Source: Allium sativum (taxonomy: Eukaryota; Streptophyta; Magnoliopsida; Asparagales; Amaryllidaceae). From it: DNA of 64,000 nt. Both the position numbers and the translations under genes were made by a program. The stretch covers positions 493,918,453-493,982,452 of the forward strand of contig CM060923.1 of NCBI GenBank assembly GCA_030737875.1. The letters are read 5' to 3'. This document shows, in pieces, positions 31,632 through 45,935 of the stretch; the first letter of the stretch is position 1, and every line of letters begins with the position of its first letter. The notes beneath the pieces are model-generated. The model was given only the letters and a program-made list of their open reading frames with translations. It had not been told where the DNA came from and ran no database searches.

Positions 31632-34600
31632 TGTAATAACCCAGAAATCTGAGCCAATTTAAAATTTTTATTTTGGCGATTTTAGTGAATTTTGAATATT
31701 TAAAATGAATTAACTTAAGTAATGACGATAAAAAATTTATTTTGAATAGAAATAGAACGTATATATTTATATAGATCATCGTTTGAATATAAACATTTAT
31801 TTTCAATTATAAAAGGAACTGAAAATGGCGCGGTAGTTCGAAAATTCGATTTCAAAGTTCAAATGAATGTACAGGATTCAAAATAAACCGGATTTTAGCG
31901 AAACCAAAATTATTTCAATCTATTTGAAAATATCTTTCCAACGAAACCGAAAAATTGAAATTTCATAGTGGGAATAAAAAGTTATGCCCAGTTGAAAATT
32001 GGGAATAGTCGCTATGGAAATGTAGCCCTTAAAAATAGCAATTTTGCAAACGATCTCTGTTTTCGACGAAACCACTTTTGTTGGATCCGAATATCAAGTT
32101 ATTGCTAGATTCCAAAATTCGTAATTTTCTGAATCAATATGTGAGCGTGGCGAAGTAAAACGTGTTTTGACAGTTACAGTCAATTTCGATCGACCAGAAA
32201 ATGACCATTTTCCAAACGGTCTCGGAATTTGACGAAATTAGTTTTGTTAGAACCGTATCGTCAATACGAAGCTAGAAAATATTTTTCGAGAATTTTTAGG
32301 GTCCGTATGTGACCCCGGTAAACTGAAATGTGCGTTCAAATTCAATATACATTGATTTATATTTTAATTTGAACAGAAACTGATCGAAACGGTCGAATTG
32401 GCTTACGATACATATCCCATTGTGTTCAGAATGGGGGTAATTAGCTAGGGGTGACAGTCGTTGGGTTCGGATTGGAGTTCGTATTGGAATTAAATCGATT
32501 TAAATAATATTAAAATATAATATAATTTCTTATAAAGCCCTTCCCTCTCTCGCTCAAGAAACCCAAGCCGCCACAGGTGAATAAAAGGCCTATTTGCTCC
32601 GAAATTTGGGGCAATTTTTCGTCCACTACTTAAATCCATTTCAGAAAATTTCAACGCGAAAGTGAAGAGGGTTCTCCGATCTTCAAATCAGCCCTAGGTT
32701 GATCGAGTTTCGTGGACCATCAAGCTTGATTTTTGAGCCTGAAAGTCGCGACTTTGGAGAGGTTTTGGTGGCGCTGGGGACCACCGGGGGTGACGTCGAT
32801 GGCAGGCGAAGGGAGGGGGAAGGCGGCGCATCGTGTTGCAGGGGTGGATGGCCCTCTGATCAACCAGGGCAACGACGGCGACAGGATTTGAAGATCGACG
32901 ATGGGTTTGGTCACCTGGAAGGAAGAGAAGGATTTGGCAACGTTTTTAACGTTATAAAAGGTTTTAATAACATTTTATTTTAATTAATTTCTCGTTTTAA
33001 TTATCAACGTGTTTAATACCATATATTTTGCATATGAGGTCGAAAAATTACAAACTTGGATCCATTGCGATCGTGGGGACGCGAGCTTCACAACAAAACT
33101 GACCGCGTCCGAAATGGGGAACGTCAGAATATCAGGCAATTTCAAATCAAAACAGACCAGAAATTCAGATAAAACTGACGGAGTGAATCCCAACGTGAGA
33201 ACTTCTCACAGAAATTATTTCTGTACAGTTATTTATTTCATAACTGCATATATGAACTGCTCCCCGTCGTCCACAGACCATGGACGACTTGTTTATTTGA
33301 TTGTATTGTGTTGAAATTGATTGTGATGTGAAATAAAATATATATTCATGTATTGAAAAAAATGTATATTCATGTGTTGAAATAAAAAATATATTTATGT
33401 GTTGAAATAAAATATATATTCATATGTTGAAATAAAATAAATATTCATTTACAAATCGAACGATTTGTTTATGTACACCGATTTGACTGATATTGATTGG
33501 GACGATAAATTTTACACATCGCCCAACTGCACAAATAAATCTGTGTTTGTTGTTTGAAAACCCCACACGGGTATTGGGATGAAATTGGATATACACTAAT
33601 CCCAATAATTAGCTGTATGTCAATCGATTAATTGACAGGCTGTTATAAGCGTTAAATATTTATATTTGAGCTTATGTAGTGTAGAATGCACTCTGGATGA
33701 TGGATTGCTGTTTTCATAGTGGTTATACACATTTGTTGTGTGAAAATCCATATAATCACATTATATGGTAATTGACTGTGTCTGATTCCAGTTTAGAAAA
33801 AACAAATATTTTAAAATAACGATTATTTTAAAATGATGAATATTTTCAAATAATATTCAGAAAAGAATCAAAATATAATTTTGATGTCCGATTTGGGATG
33901 GACACGAATATATTTAAATATATATAAAGCCGTATTGATTAGATGGACGCCATTTTGACGTGAACGATATTTATATCGATTTTATTCATTTTTATAATGA
34001 ATATCGAAAAGGAAATGATTTCAGAATCTAATGTTTTTGAAAGTATTAGCATTTATACATCTATGATATGGAATATTCAATTTTGATTTGAAATTGAATA
34101 TGAAGTTGAAATCGTTTTGAAAACGAATTTAAAACGATTTATAAAATACGTTTTAAAAGGAAATCGACGAAGTATATATTATATATATTATATATATAAT
34201 ATAATGGCCTGAATAGAACGCACCGCGGAGCGGTAGTTCGCGAATTTCGACCATTGACTTCGAAATGATATTACGGGAGATCCGACCGTCGGATTCTCCT
34301 AAAACCGGAACCGTTGGGTTCGTATCGAGAAGAGCTTCCTAACGAATATTAGAATTTAGAAATCTAACGGTTGGATTTGGAATTATGTCCAAATCAAATT
34401 TGGAAAATGTCGCTGTAAGTGCAGTTCGATGGCCGTTGACGGAAATCGACTGTACGGGCCTTGATAAAATTATTAAAAATATCAATAATTTGTGTAAAAT
34501 CATAAGAGATGATTTGGAAAGAATTGGGATGAAAAATTCCATATTTGAAAAGATAAAAATAGATTTTATCGAAATGAACTAGTTTTGAACTAGAATTATA

Positions 34601-37508
34601 ATCCCATTTATTTTTAAATAAATGAAGGGGATTTGAAAAAGGTTTTGAAAATAACTAGAATTTCCAATATGTAAATTGGAAATGGATTTGAATCGAAATT
34701 GTCTTTGGAATATTTCGATGTTGGATTTCGTGATTATACATATATTGTTATGGAAATTTGAAAGATATATTAATATCGTTATTTCCAATACGATATTTGT
34801 TGGTCGTAGAATTTGATATTGAATATAAGCCGATATATTTTCTATTCAGAGCCTTGTATTCAATATCGAATGGGATTTGGGTTTGTCGTGAATGGTGTCT
34901 TCATTAACACTGTTCTTAAACCCAGTTGAGAAAAGATTAAATCTTTTTATTTGGATTTAATGAAGTATACCAATTAAATGATATTTAATTGGAATTGAAT
35001 TGGAATTGATTTTTGGGTTTATCGTGAATGGTGTTTTAAATAACACTTGTTCTTTAACCCGATAATTAATGGAATGTGAATTGGGTTTGTTGTGAACTGT
35101 GTTTTAATGACATTCGTTCTTTAACCCGATTTACAGTGAAATGTGATTTGGAATTTATAAATCTTTTGTTAAAATTTAAAGGAGATTTTCCAAAGTAAAG
35201 TTTTCCAATTTAATAAAATAATTTGGAATGGAATGGAATTCGATTCGTGATAATCGCTGTGAACTTCAGTTGAGGAAGACTGTTAATATATATGGAATTT
35301 AAAAGGCTTTGCCGTTATTCCATTTATATTATTAGTCGGATATGGAAGTTCATATCGATCATATATATCGATTTATTTTCCATGAAAATTTCATTGTTAA
35401 TGGAATGTGATTATGGGTTTACCGTGAACCGGGTTTTAAATGGCATTGGTTCTCTAACCCAGTTATAGACAGGATATGATTCCCCAAGTTAAACAATCAT
35501 TAATATTGATTTTTGGGAAGATTTAAACCAAGTGGAGTCTTAATGAATCTTTAATTAGATTGGAATGATCGAGAATGGAGTATCACCATTTTTGCTTCAG
35601 GCGATAGTTAAATCTTTAATTAGATTTGAACGTGAAATGGTAATTGAATTTACCGATAACACCGTGGTGTTAGATATGAAGTATTACCAGTTTTATTTCA
35701 TGGGATTAATAGGTTGGGATTGGGAAATTTAAAACAAATGATTACTTCGGTAAGGATCTCTAATCCCGACTAGTTTGGAAAACCATAATATGGTTTGAAA
35801 TGATATTCAAAGGAAGATTAAAGAATAAATTTAAAGAATTTATCTTTGATAAAATTAATGGGAACCTATCCCAAAAGATAAGAATATTTGAACAAAAGAA
35901 TATTCTGAATTGGAATGAGGCGTATGTTGTGTTTGTGTAACACTTGTTTATTATATACGCGAGTTATTCGAAAAGACCGGGTTTATCCCATTTTGAATAA
36001 CTGATACGACGATTAGTCAAAGATGAAGACGGTGGTTGAAGACCGGAGGCCTTAACGTCGTTTGGATAATTATTGATGATCTTGATTGGGCCGTACACCC
36101 AATAGGAGGGAATCAGTTGGTGATCGTCCAGACGTGCTTGGAGATCGATGGATATGCGAGGAATAAAGTTCCTCCGGTTTCGTTCAGACCCAGAACGGAC
36201 TAGTAAATGGACTGTGTGTCTGACATTGGATATCATTCTGGGTGATTGATGGATATCAGTTTCATGGAGTGGTTTGCCTGTGTGGCATGCTAAGATGCAA
36301 TTTATTAAGGCTTTTGTTGAAAAGTAGAGTCTTGTGGTTGATGATCAAAGCACGGCCTTTATGGCATCGCTTTGTGTAGTGTTAATTCGTGAGCCTCACA
36401 CCCCGGTGTGAACCAAAAACGGGAGAAGGACCTCAGGGAGGGCATGCGTTTCTTTCTAGTTAGAAGTGGCGTCAGTGGTTTACAAGCCCTGACGAGTTTG
36501 ACTTATGTGGTTGTTGCTGTTGCGAGGCGCCTCGGATATATCGGTGACTATATGGAGCCGATGGAGTCATTGGACTCATTTACGCCCCATAGGGCGGGGA
36601 AACGCAGTGTCCAGGGTTTAAGTTTAATCCACATCAGTGGACCGGCCCTGACGATCCAAGGGACGATGCATTCTGTTCCTGAGACACGGGCTAGAGCGTC
36701 TCAAAGCGGTGAGGACGATCCCTTGCCTCGGTTCACAGATGGAAATCCAACTTCCAATACGCAACATTGCGGTTTTGATTGTAGAGCCTAGTATGGCGAC
36801 ATAGTGGTATGAGGCACGTATGCCGTTTATGATTGATACTTATGATTGAAATTGTTTTGACACTATACACTTATAGTAATAATAAAAGATGAAATTTAGC
36901 CTATCAAGCATTCTTTGACTATTATAAGGTAAAACCCTATCCTCCGGCTTGTGTTGCATTGTGTGATGGGACCTGGGTGTTATAATAGCTTCATTGTTTT
37001 TTATTTAGCATTGCGCTGTTGTTTTTATGCACTGGTATTCTTGGGAGGAAACCCGTTCCGTGTTATACGGCGTGGTCCCTTGATTTAACTAACTTTAAAA
37101 TAATGATTAATAGCTGTTTGAGTTCTCACACCAGTCACATGACTGACCTGGAGTTTATTGTTTTAACCTAAACTCTTGTTGCCCTTATTTTCGACACGGG
37201 CAGCTAGTCGTTTTGGTTTTGCAGATTTATCTTCGTAGGATCCTGGTTTATAGCTGGAATGATATTCGGAAAGCTTTGTATCCGTATATCTCCTTCAGCT
37301 GTGTTTTGTATTATTTTCCGCTGCTATGTAATTTATTGTAATCTCTAATATTTATCGAATGTGTAATATTTATTTATGCTCTGTATATTCTTGTATTCTG
37401 ATGAAATTGTTGCAATAAGCAATGAAATGTTCTTCTGTTTGTGTTCTGATGTGGCTTGTCGTCAAGGCAATCCGGGCTTTCCTTACCGGGGAAGTTCGGG
37501 TCGTTTCA
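31632..37508 (+). mobile_element. Left LTR of element B
   Basis: Starts TGTAATAACCCAGAAATC and ends around GTTTCATCA before the PBS at 37512; about 5.9 kb. It lacks the 27-bp and 97-bp expansions of A and has its own leader (32530-32990). It keeps the hairpin domain: the GGGTT...AACCC repeat occurs four times here (34877, 35034, 35083 and 35434). LTR-LTR divergence is visibly greater than for A or C, consistent with B being the oldest layer of the nest. Confidence 0.88.
32526..32990 (+). promoter_or_regulatory. TATA box and GC-rich leader, B subfamily
   Basis: TTATAAAGCCC (TATAAAG at 32531-32537) lies 900 bp into the LTR, followed by a CT-rich segment and AGAAACCC. The same layout is in the right LTR (TATAAAG at 39457-39463). 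The GC-rich part continues to about 32960. The frame across it is broken in the right LTR, so it is unlikely to encode protein. Confidence 0.55.
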
Positions 37509-38540
37509 TCATGGTATCAGAGCTTTGGTTTACAAAGCTCGAGAACAAGACACATTAGAACCATACGAAAGAATTCATCAAAGATTGAATTAGTAATATC
37601 CAATGGGAATGACTCGTTAGAGATGGGATCAGTAGTATCATAGAACGAGTGTGAAGAGTATATTTATAAAAATGAAAACAAATATTGTTTTGAAAATTTA
37701 AACTATTTCATACGTATTTGAATATGTATTTGTATTGAATTTGGACAATCAAGTATATAAAGATTTTGCGTATACGTCTGATCCACGTATATTCGAAGTT
37801 TTGATATACTGGATAGATATAGAATCGCACTCTGGTCACCCGGAGATAATTCTGGTAATGCGGCCGCATTATCAACATTTATGTTCGAGCTTCGAAAGTG
37901 AGGTATCTATATATTTCCTATTGACTGGTGTGAGAACCAAAACTAGATAGGGCTATTGTTGTGACTTGGCATCAAAAACATGATTTCCTTTATATGTATC
38001 AAAATTATGAATTTGAAAAGTTAATCAACAAGTTGATTGCTGATTGTGTTGTTTGGTTATTGGTTTGAAATTTTGAACCATTTAGCCAAATTGTATCAAA
38101 TGTTGAACTGTATTGAAAATTGTTTGAAATTGCATACATATACATGTATATCCATTGAACAGGTCATAGCAAAGGGGCTAGAGCAGAGGAATAAATTTGT
38201 TTGCCCGACAAATAGGTACATGTTTATTGTATTTCTTGGGTTTTTTATGATTTTATGAGCCGATTGGCTAGCCTTTTGGCCTTTTCCTTTTCTTTTGGAT
38301 TGGTGAGGGTCATGGGAGGCTAATTGAAATATCCCGAAGCTCCCGGTGTAGGGGAGGTTATGGCGAAATTTTTCGAAAATTTAGGGTGTTAGCCAAATTT
38401 TTGAAAATTTTGAAAAGTTCTTAGAAACTGAAAAGTTGAAGACTTAAGCCGTAAAGAAAATAATGAAAGTTGAGTTGATTAGTTAAACAACTTTCGGCTT
38501 CCTTCCTTTTCGGGGACGAAAAGTTTTAAGTGGGGGAGAT
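37509..38540 (+). mobile_element. Internal region of element B (non-coding)
   Basis: From the PBS TGGTATCAGAGC (37512) to the polypurine tract AAGTGGGGGAGAT (ending 38540). It is collinear with the internal regions of A and C and has no coding domain. Confidence 0.85.
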
Positions 38541-41500
38541 TGTAATAACCCGGAAATCTGAGCCAATTTAAAAAAATTTATTTTGGCAATTTTAGTGAAT
38601 TTTGAATATTTAAAATGAATTATTTTAAGTAATGACGATGAGAAATTTATTTTGAATAGAAATAGAATGTATATATTTATATAGATCATCGTTTGAATAT
38701 AAATATTTATTTTTAATTATAAAAGGAATTGAAAATGGAGCACTAGTTCGAAAATTAGATTTCAAAGTTCAAATGAATGTACAAGATTCAAAATTAACCG
38801 GATTTTAGCGAAACCAAAAATATTTGAATCTATTTGAAAATATCTTTCCAACGAATCCGAAAAATTGAAATTTCATAGCGGGAATAAAAAGTTATGCCCA
38901 GTTGAAAATTGAGAATAGTCGCTATGGAAATATAGCCCTTAAAAATAGCAATTTTGCAAACGATCTCTGTTTTCGACGAAACCACTTTTGTAGGATCCGG
39001 GATGTCATGTTATTGCTAGATTCCAAAATTCGTAATTTTCTGAATCAATATGTTAGCGTGGCGAAGTAAAACGTGTTTTGATAGTTATAGTCAATTTCAA
39101 TCGACCAAAAAATGGCCATTTTTAAAACGTTCTCGGAATTTGATGAAATTAGTTTTGTTAGAACCGTATCGTCAATACGAAGCTAGAAAATATTTTTCGA
39201 GAATTTTTAGGGTCCGTATGTGACCCCAGTAAATTTAAATGTGCGTTCAAATTCAATATACATCGATTTATATTTTAATTTGAATGGAAATTGATCGAAA
39301 CAGTCGAATTGGCTTACGGTACATATCCCATTGTGTTCAAAATGGGGGTAATTAGCTAGTGGCGACAGTCGTTGGGTTCGGATTGGAGTTCATATGCGTA
39401 ATTCACTTTTTGGAATTAAATCGATTTAAATAATATTAAAATATAATATAATTTCTTATAAAGCCCTTCCCTCCCTCGCTCAAGAAACCCTAGCCGCCAC
39501 AGGTGAATAAACAGCCTGTTTGCTCCGAAATTTGGGGCGATTTTTCGTCCAATCCTTAAATCCATTTTAGAAAATTTCAACGTGAAAGTGAAGAGGGTTC
39601 TCCGATCTTCAAATCTACTCTAGGTTGATCAAGTTTCATGGACCGTCGAGCTTGATTTTCGAGCTTGAAAGTCACGACTTTGGAGAGGTTTTGGTGGCAA
39701 TGGGGACCACCAGGGGTGATGTCAATGGCAGGAGGAGGGAGAGGGGAAGGCGGCGCGTCGTGTTGTAGGGGTGGATGGCCCTCCGATCAACCAGGGCAAC
39801 GACGACGACAGGATTTGAAGATCGACGATGGGTTTGGTCACCTGGAAGGAAGAGAAGGATTTGGCAACGTTTTTAACGTTATAAAAGGTTTTAATAACGT
39901 TTTGTTTTAATTAATTACTCGTTTTAATTATCAACGTGTTTAACACCATATCTTTTGCATACGAGGTCGAAAAATTACAAACTTGGATCCGTTGCGATCG
40001 TGGGGACGCGAGCTTCACAACAAAACTGGCTGCATCTGAAACGTGACACGTCAGAATTTCAGGCAATTTCAAATCGAAACAGACCAGAAATTCAGATAAA
40101 ACTGACAGAGTGGATCCCAACGTGAGAACTTCTCACTGAAATTATTTCTGTACAGTTGTTTATTTCATAACTACATATATGAACTGCTCCCCGTCGTCCA
40201 CAAACCATGGATGACTTGTTTGTTTGATTGTATTGTGTTGAAATTGATTGTGATGTGAAATAAAATATATATTCATGTGTTGAAATAAAATATATATTCA
40301 TGTGTTGAAATAAAATATATATTCATGTGTTGAAATAAAATATATATTCATATGTTGAAATAAAATAAATATTCATTTACAAATCGACCGATTTGTTTAT
40401 GTACACCGATTTGACTGATATTGATTGGGATGATAAATTTTACACATCGCCCAACTGCACAAATAAATCTGTGTTTGTTGTTTGAAAACCCCACACGGGT
40501 ATTGGGATGAAATTGGGTATACACTAATCCCAATAATTAGTTGTATGTCGATCGATTGATTGACAGGCCTTTATAAGCGTTAAATATTTATATTTGATGC
40601 TTATGCAGTGTAGAAAGCACTCTGGATGATGGATTGTTGTTTTCATAGTGGTTATACACATTTGTTGTGTGAAAATCCATATAATCACATTATATGGTAA
40701 TTGACTGTGTTTGATTCCAGTTCAGAAAAAACGAATATTTTAAAATAACGATTATTTTAAAATGACGAATATTTTCAAATAATATTCAGAAAAGAATCAA
40801 AATATAATTTTGAAGTCCGATTTGGGATGGACACGAATATATTTAAATATATATAAAGCCGTGTTGATTAGATGGACGCCATTTTGACGTGAACGATATT
40901 TATATTGATTTTATTCGTTTTTATAATGAATATCGAAAAGGAATTGATTTCAAAATCTAATGTTTTGAAAGTATTAGCATTTATATATCGATGACATGGA
41001 ATATTCAATTTTGATTTGAAATTGAATATGAAGTTGAAATCGTTTTGAAAACGAATTTAAAACAATTTATAAAATACGTTTTAAAAGGAAATCGATGAAG
41101 TATATATTATATATATAATATAATGGCCTGAATAAAGCGCGTCGCGCTGCGGTAGTTCGCGAATTTCGACCATTGACTTCGAAATGATATTACGGGAGAT
41201 CCGACCGTCGGATTCTCCTAAAACCGGAACCGTTGGGTTCGTATCGAGAAGAGCTTCCTAATGAATATTAGAAATTATAAATCTAACGGTTGGATTAGGA
41301 ATTATGTCGAAATCAAATTTGGAAAATGTCGTTGTAAGTGCAGTTCGATGGCCGTTGATGGAAATCGACTGTACGGGCCTTGATAAAATTATTAAAAATA
41401 TCAATAATTTGTGTAGAATCATAAGAAATGATTTGGAAAGAATTGGGAAGAAAATTTTCATACTTGAAAAGATAAAAATAGATTTTTATCGAAATGAACT

Positions 41501-43035
41501 AGTTTTGAACTAGAATTATAATCCCATTTATTTTTAAAAAAATGAAGGGGATTTGAAAAGGGTTTTGAAAATAACCAGAATTTCCAATATGTAAATTGGA
41601 AATGGATTTGAATCGAAATTGTCTTTGGAATATTTCGATATTGGATTTCGTGATTATACAGATATTGTTATGGAAATTTGAAAGATATATTAATATCGTT
41701 GTTTCCAATACGATATTTGTTGGTCGTAGAATTTGATATTGAATATAAGCCGATATATTTTCTATGCAGAACCTTGTATTCAATATCGAATGGGATTTGG
41801 GTTTGTCGTGAATGGTGTCCTCATTAACACTGTTCTTAAACCCAGTTGAGAAAATATTAAATCTTTTTATTTGGATTTAATGAAGTATACCAATTAAATG
41901 ATATTTAATTGGAATTGAATTGGAATTGATTTTTGGGTTTATCGTGAATGGTGTTTTAAATAACACTTGTTCTTTAACCCGATAATTAATGGAATGTGAA
42001 TTGGGTTTGTTGTGAACTGTGTTTTAATGACATTCGTTCTTTAACCCGATTTACAGTGAAATGTGATTTGGAATTTATAAATCTTTTGTTAAAATTTAAA
42101 GGAGATTTTCCAAAGTAAAGTTTTCCAATTTAATAAAATAATTTGGAATGGAATGGAATTCGATTCGTGATAATCGTTGTGAACTTCAGTTGAGGAAGAC
42201 TGTTAATATATATGGAATTTAAAAGGCTTTGCCGTTATTCCATTTATATTATTAGTCGGATATGGAAGTTCATATCGATCATATATATCGATTTATTTTC
42301 CATGAAAATTTCATTGTTAATGGAATGTGATTATGGGTTTATCGTGAACCGGGTTTTAAATGGCATTGGTTCTCTAACCCAGTTATAGACAGGATATGAT
42401 TCCCCAAGTTAAACAATCATTAATATTGATTTTTGGGAAGATTTAAACCAAGTGGAGTTTTAATGAATCTTTAATTAGATTGGAATGATCGAGAATGGAG
42501 TATCAACAGTTTTGCTGCAGGCGATAGTTAAATCTTTAATTAGATTTGAACGTGAAATGGTAATTGAATTTACCGATAACACCGTGGTATTAGATATGAA
42601 GTATTACCAGTTTTACTTCATGGGATTAATAGGTTGGGATTGGGAAATTTAAAACAAATGATTACTTCGGTAAGGATCGCTAATCCCGACTAGTTTGGAA
42701 AACCATAATAAGGTCTGAAATGATATTCAAAGGAAGATTAAAGAATAAATTTAAAGAATTTACCTTTGATAAAATTAATGGGAACCTATCCCAAAAGATA
42801 AGAATATTTGAATAAAAGAATATTCTGAATTGGAATGAGGCGTATGTTGCGTTTGTATAACAGTGGTTTATTATATACACGAGTTATTCGGAAAGACCGG
42901 GTTTATCCCATTCTGAATAACTGATACGACGATTAGCCAAAGATGAAGACGGTGGTTGAAGACCGGAGGCCTTCACGTTGGTTGGATAATCCCTGATGAT
43001 CTTGATTGGGCTATACACCCAAAAGGAGGGAATCA
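38541..43035 (+). mobile_element. Right LTR of element B, truncated by insertion of R
   Basis: Starts TGTAATAACCCGG and follows the left LTR to GGAGGGAATCA, where the reversed copy R begins. AATCA (43031-43035) would be the target duplicate for R. The missing 3' part should lie beyond the far end of R, outside the window. Confidence 0.85.
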
Positions 43036-44163
43036 TGTGAAGACCCGCAACTTCCCGGGTGAAGGAAAGCGCGGATAGTTCGAGAACAAGCCACATTAGA
43101 ACGTAGACGGGAGAACATTTCATTGTATATTACAACAATCCCATCAGATACAAGAATATACAGAGTATAAATGAATATTACACAGAAATATCAGAGATTT
43201 TGAATTACATTTAAATACATGGCGGCGGAAAATAATACAATACACAACTAGAAAGAGATATACGGATACAAAGCTTTCCGGATATCGTTCCAGCTGTAAA
43301 CCAGGATCCTGTGAATATAAATCTGCAAAACCAAAACTACTAGCTGCCCGTGTCAAAATAGGGGCACCCAGAGTATAGGTTAAAACAATTAACTCCAGGT
43401 CAGTCATGTGACTGGTGTGAGAACTAAAACAGTTATTAATCTTTATTTTTAAAGTTAGGTAAATCAAGGGACCACGCCGTATAACACGGAACGGGTTTCC
43501 TCCCAAGAATACCAGTGCATAAAACAAACAGTGCATTGCTAAATAAAGAAGAATGAAGCTATTATAAGACCCAGTTCCCATCACACAATGCAATCGCAAG
43601 CCGGAGGATAGGGTTTTTACCATATAATTGCCAAGAATGCTTGATACGTTTAAAACAAATCATTTGATACTATTATAAGTGCATAGTGTATAAAACAACT
43701 TCAAATCATAAGTATCAATCATAGACGGCATAAGCGCCCCATCCCACTATGTCGCCATACTAGGTTCTACAAATAAAACCGCAAATGTCACGTATTTGGA
43801 AATTGGATTTCCATCTATGAACCGAGGCAAAAGATAGTCCTCAACCGATTCGAGACAATCTATCCCATGTCTCAGGATCAGAGCTCGAGTGACCCTTGGA
43901 GCGACAGGGTCGGTCCACCGATGTGGATTAAAATGCCTGAACACTACGTTTCCCCGCCCTTTGGGGTGTAAATGAGCCAACGAATGGCTCCATCGGACAC
44001 GGATCGTCCGATCTAACCGAGGCGCCTCGCAACAGCAACAACCACACAGGTGAAAAGTATATAAATGTCAGGGCTGGTAGGTCACTGACACCACCCTAGC
44101 TAGAAGGAAACGCATGCCCTCCCTGAGGTCCTCTCCCGTTTCTGGTTCACAACCGGGGTGTGA
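43036..44163 (-). mobile_element. Reversed LTR fragment R (3' end of a family LTR)
   Basis: Read on the minus strand this is the last 1128 bp of an A-like LTR, ending in CTTCACA at 43036. It keeps the splice-acceptor-like tract and the polyadenylation region. It is cut at 44163 by the start of element C; TGTGA (44159-44163) is the likely target duplicate for C. The rest of R is presumably to the right of the window. Confidence 0.85.
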
Positions 44164-45199
44164 TGTAATAACCCGGAAAATCTGAGCCAGTTTAAAATTT
44201 TTATTTTTGCAATTTTAATGAATTTTGAATATTTAAAATGGATTATTTTAAATAATATCGACGAGAAATTTATTTTTGAATATTAATTCGACGTATATAT
44301 TATATACGTCGTCGTTAGAATAAAATAATTATATATAATTATGAAAGGAATTGAAAATGGCGCGGTAGTTCGATAATTCGATTTCAAACTTCAATTGGAT
44401 GTACCGGGTGCAAAACAATCCGAATTTTGGCGAAACCAAAAGTAATAGGATCTAATTGATAATATCTTTCCAACGAATCCGAAAAATCGAAATTTCATAG
44501 CGGGAATCAAAAGTTATGCCCAGTTCAAAATTCAGAATAGTCGCTATGTAAATTATACATGGCCCAAAAAGTCATATTTTGCATACGGATGAATTTGGAC
44601 TCGAAACCACTTCCATTGAGTTCAAAATGCCGTTTAGAACTCCGAAAAGTATAAGCTTCGATATATTCCGATATCCGGAATAATGGCAATTGACAGCAGC
44701 TTTTCGGTTAACAATACATAGCCCTTAAAAAGTGAAATTTTGCATACGAGCTCAGAATTCGACGAGATAAATTTTTATGGATTCATAATGACAAATCATT
44801 GTTTGAGTTTCAAATGGCGTGTCGAACGGAGTCAGTATGTGGCCGTGCGAGCTAAAACAGTTCAGGGCAAAACGTGCAGTCATTTTACAAAGGTACATTA
44901 TTGATACGACCTCGGAATTCAATTCTACTTTTTTTTCTAGGTTCGTATCATCTAATAATGGTTAAATCCAAGAGGGCTTGATTTTTTGAGTTATCATGTG
45001 AGCGTGCGAGAAGAAAAGGTGCGCCAAAATCGCATTTTTAGAGCTTGTCTGAGCATTTTTGTGATTTTTGTTGAATGATCAAACGAACTCGGAATTCGAC
45101 GAAACTTGTTTCGTTGGACTCGTCTTCACGTCTACTATCTCGTGTCCGAAATCCGCAGCCATCAGAGATCGCTAGCGTTCAGGCGATACGCGAGAAACT

Positions 45200-45935
45200 A
45201 GCATATAATCACTTTTACTCCATTTCTCTCTTCATAACTTCATTTCTCTCTTCCTCTTCAAAAACTCAATAATGGCGAGCTCCACCACCATGCCGCTGCC
45301 ACCGCCCCTCCACCACCTCCACCGACCGCCGTCGGCCTCCTCCACCCCCCTCCGGCCACCTCCTCCTCCTCCTCTCTCCATTTGCAAACCCTAAGCCCCA
45401 AATCACCAACCACCACCACCGCGGCCACCACGGGCCCCACCACCGCCACCCACACCCTCCCCCACGTCCATCAGGCCCGCGCCCCCCCTCCAGCCCCATC
45501 AATTCCGACCGTGGGCCCCACATGGCCAATATCCCCCTTTTCACCAAAATCGCCCGATTTGCAAATAAGTCCCTGACCGTATTTCGCGAATAACTCCCAA
45601 ACCGTGCGTTTCTAGCCAAAGTTCCTCAAGACCAAAGTTGTAGAGCACGAAATTCTCTTCGATTTGGTATATGATAAGTCTTATTTTGCATTGCGGAGTT
45701 GTCGGGAAAACGCGTCCGAAGTCTGCTGATCAAACACTGTCAAAATGCTGTCTTTTCGCGATTTCCGGCGAAATGACACATTTTCGGCAAGAAGACCACT
45801 AGGCAAAAGTTGTTCAGAATGGCGTGCTTGTGCTAGAAAAAAAGATGGTGTGAAGATTGAAGCTTGTTTGCAAAGTCTGGAGCTCGAACAACAATTCAGC
45901 AGTTCAGAAAAGGCGTTAGAGAAAAAAAGTGAGTT
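45200..45935 (+). promoter_or_regulatory. TATA-like box, CT-rich leader and GC-rich first-exon-like segment, C subfamily
   Basis: GCATATAATCAC at about 45201 lies 1.04 kb into the LTR. It is followed by CT-rich leader sequence and CAATAATGGCG, a good plant start context. The segment ends at a purine run with GTGAGT (45929-45934). The right LTR repeats it at about 53235-53975. It resembles a captured gene 5' end and differs completely from the leaders of A and B. Confidence 0.5.
45272..45394 (+). CDS. Small proline-rich ORF in the C leader
   Basis: An ATG in good context starts MASSTTMPLPPP and continues Pro/His/Ser-rich for about 40 codons to TAA just after ICKP. The right LTR copy (from 53308) keeps the frame despite a 12-bp CTC-rich insertion. 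The MASS start resembles an organelle transit peptide and may be the captured 5' end of a host gene. Low-complexity composition makes a functional product doubtful. Confidence 0.25.
   Translation: MASSTTMPLPPPLHHLHRPPSASSTPLRPPPPPPLSICKP

Noticed and set aside
32699..32983. 94-codon plus-strand frame in the B leader
   Set aside because: The homologous right-LTR region (39665-39910) has a different start and frame, so it is not conserved as protein.
45266..45619. 117-121-residue minus-strand frames in the C leaders
   Set aside because: Shadow of a proline/histidine-rich low-complexity plus strand; no domain.
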